DNA from: Clostridiales bacterium
Lineage (GTDB): Bacteria > Bacillota > Clostridia > Oscillospirales > Oscillospiraceae
Direction of reading: 5' to 3'
Assembly: GCA_004558025.1 (NCBI GenBank)
Contig: SFEG01000005.1
Coordinates: forward strand, 78,011 to 142,010
Length of the DNA: 64,000 nt
The number at the start of each line of letters is the position of its first letter. Positions within the stretch are counted from its first letter, which is position 1. Both the position numbers and the translations under genes were made by a program. The notes beneath the pieces were generated by a model. The model was not told the DNA's origin, searched no databases, and saw only the letters and a program-made list of their open reading frames with translations. Positions 63,334 to 64,000 of the stretch are shown here, in pieces.

Positions 63334-64000
63334 ATGAAACTGATAAGCCTTTTTGCTGGAGCGGGCGGTCTTGACCTCGGCTTTGAGAGAGCCGGCTTTG
63401 AAATCGCGGTAGCCAACGAATTCGACAAAACGATTTGGGCTACCTACGAGAAGAACCACACGGCACCTCTCATAAAAGGCGACGTAAGGCAAATAACCTC
63501 TGAAACATTTCCTGATGAGATAGACGGCATTATCGGTGGACCTCCGTGCCAATCTTGGTCGGAAGCTGGCGCTCTCCGCGGCATTGAAGATGCCAGAGGA
63601 CAGTTGTTTTACGACTACATAAGAATTCTCCGTGAAAAAAAGCCGAAATTCTTTCTTGCGGAGAATGTAAGCGGAATGTTGGCAAACCGTCACAGTACCG
63701 CAGTAAAAAACATCATTGAAATGTTTGAAGAGTGCGGCTACGAGGTTTCCATCACTCTTGTGAACGCTGCCGATTATGGCGTTGCTCAGGATAGAAAGCG
63801 TGTCTTTTACATTGGCTTCCGTAAAGACCTGAATGTAAAGTTCTCATTCCCGGCACCCACTACTTTGGCAAAAGAGGACAAGCTTACCCTCAAGGATATC
63901 ATTTGGGATTTGAAGGACACGGCAGTTCCTGCACTCCCGAAGAACAAAGCGAATCCTCCTGAGAATCTTGCGATGCCGAACCATGAGTATTTTACCGGCG
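63334..64000 (+). CDS. DNA (cytosine-5) methyltransferase, 3' end beyond the window
   Basis: The first ~222 residues of a C5 methylase. Motif I 'MKLISLFAGAGGLDLGFERAG', motif IV 'IIGGPPCQSWSEAGALRGIED' with the catalytic Cys, motif VI 'FFLAENVSGM' and motif VIII 'DYGVAQDRKRVFYIGFRKD' are all intact. The target-recognition region is cut off at 64000. Start after TTGGAGGAAATAGT. With its controller and the HNH protein nearby it probably belongs to a restriction-modification system; the nuclease may also lie to the right. Different in sequence from the phage methylase at 42089. Confidence 0.93.
   Translation, partial: MKLISLFAGAGGLDLGFERAGFEIAVANEFDKTIWATYEKNHTAPLIKGDVRQITSETFPDEIDGIIGGPPCQSWSEAGALRGIEDARGQLFYDYIRILREKKPKFFLAENVSGMLANRHSTAVKNIIEMFEECGYEVSITLVNAADYGVAQDRKRVFYIGFRKDLNVKFSFPAPTTLAKEDKLTLKDIIWDLKDTAVPALPKNKANPPENLAMPNHEYFTG

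Noticed and set aside
1..64000. CRISPR arrays, rRNA and tRNA genes
   Set aside because: No regularly spaced identical repeats with unique spacers, and no cloverleaf or rRNA-like segments were recognised on either strand; short repeats present are explained as operators, iterons or hairpins.

Overview
The window looks like a chromosomal segment of a fairly GC-rich gut-type Clostridia member (Oscillospiraceae/Ruminococcaceae-like). This is inferred from the NADP-type glutamate dehydrogenase, the AzgA-type purine permease, strong AGGAGG ribosome sites and SigA promoters, and from mobile-element genes of the kind common in gut Firmicutes. No 16S or marker gene is present, so the species cannot be named.

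Layout. (1) Positions 1-5435, plus strand: a compact phage-derived cluster with a protease tail, small head protein, HK97-type capsid, connectors, LysM baseplate protein, hub and mini-spike. It has no visible tape measure, fibre or lysis gene in the window. (2) 5450-10026, chromosomal genes: gdhA, a small Cys-rich protein, an NCS2/AzgA purine permease, a DUF1810 protein, a four-helix-bundle (23S-IVP/Avd-like) protein, then an inverted-repeat block. (3) About 10060 to beyond 64000: a second, apparently intact siphovirus-like prophage or mosaic element of more than 54 kb, running past the right edge.

Regions of element 3. 10132-15158 is a tightly coupled leftward operon: an XRE regulator, a serine recombinase without a zinc ribbon, three paralogues of the extra domain carried by that recombinase, a metallophosphoesterase, an HTH protein and a SHOCT-like protein. 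Its promoter is overlaid by clear operators, and a divergent repressor lies at 15315. 15653-19160 holds two more large serine recombinases with two small accessory genes. 19276-38498 is lysis plus tail plus head in reverse order, ending with the large terminase. 38585-46488 is an accessory block inserted between the two terminase subunits: a GGCT-like enzyme, an amidoligase, an amidoligase-tail-sharing protein, DUF4314, a C5 methylase, a ParB-N6/N4 methylase and a SAM synthetase. 46509-49141 has TerS, HNH, an ArpU-like regulator and RusA. 49363-55803 is replication and recombination: primase/helicase, SF2 helicase, DUF669, a Sak4-like ATPase, Gp157 and a sigma-like protein. 56127-60297 is lysogeny control: ImmA protease plus XRE repressor, a Y-family polymerase, a LexA/CI-like S24 repressor and a second XRE. 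61048-64000 is a nuclease/SLOG/controller/C5-methylase block, probably restriction-modification or defence, cut by the window end.

How it fits together. The ImmA-XRE pair and the self-cleaving S24 repressor would hold the lysogen and respond to DNA damage. The replication genes would then act, and the ArpU-like activator would turn on terminase and late genes. Three serine recombinases would handle integration and excision. The accessory block modifies DNA (methylases supplied by a phage-borne SAM synthetase) and perhaps peptides (amidoligase plus cyclotransferase). Three genes or gene pairs in it are preceded by the same spaced promoter-like element.

The most unusual signals are the four-copy recombinase-associated domain family, the C-terminal domain shared by the amidoligase and its neighbour with the repeated promoter-like boxes, and the tape-measure-less mini phage cluster.
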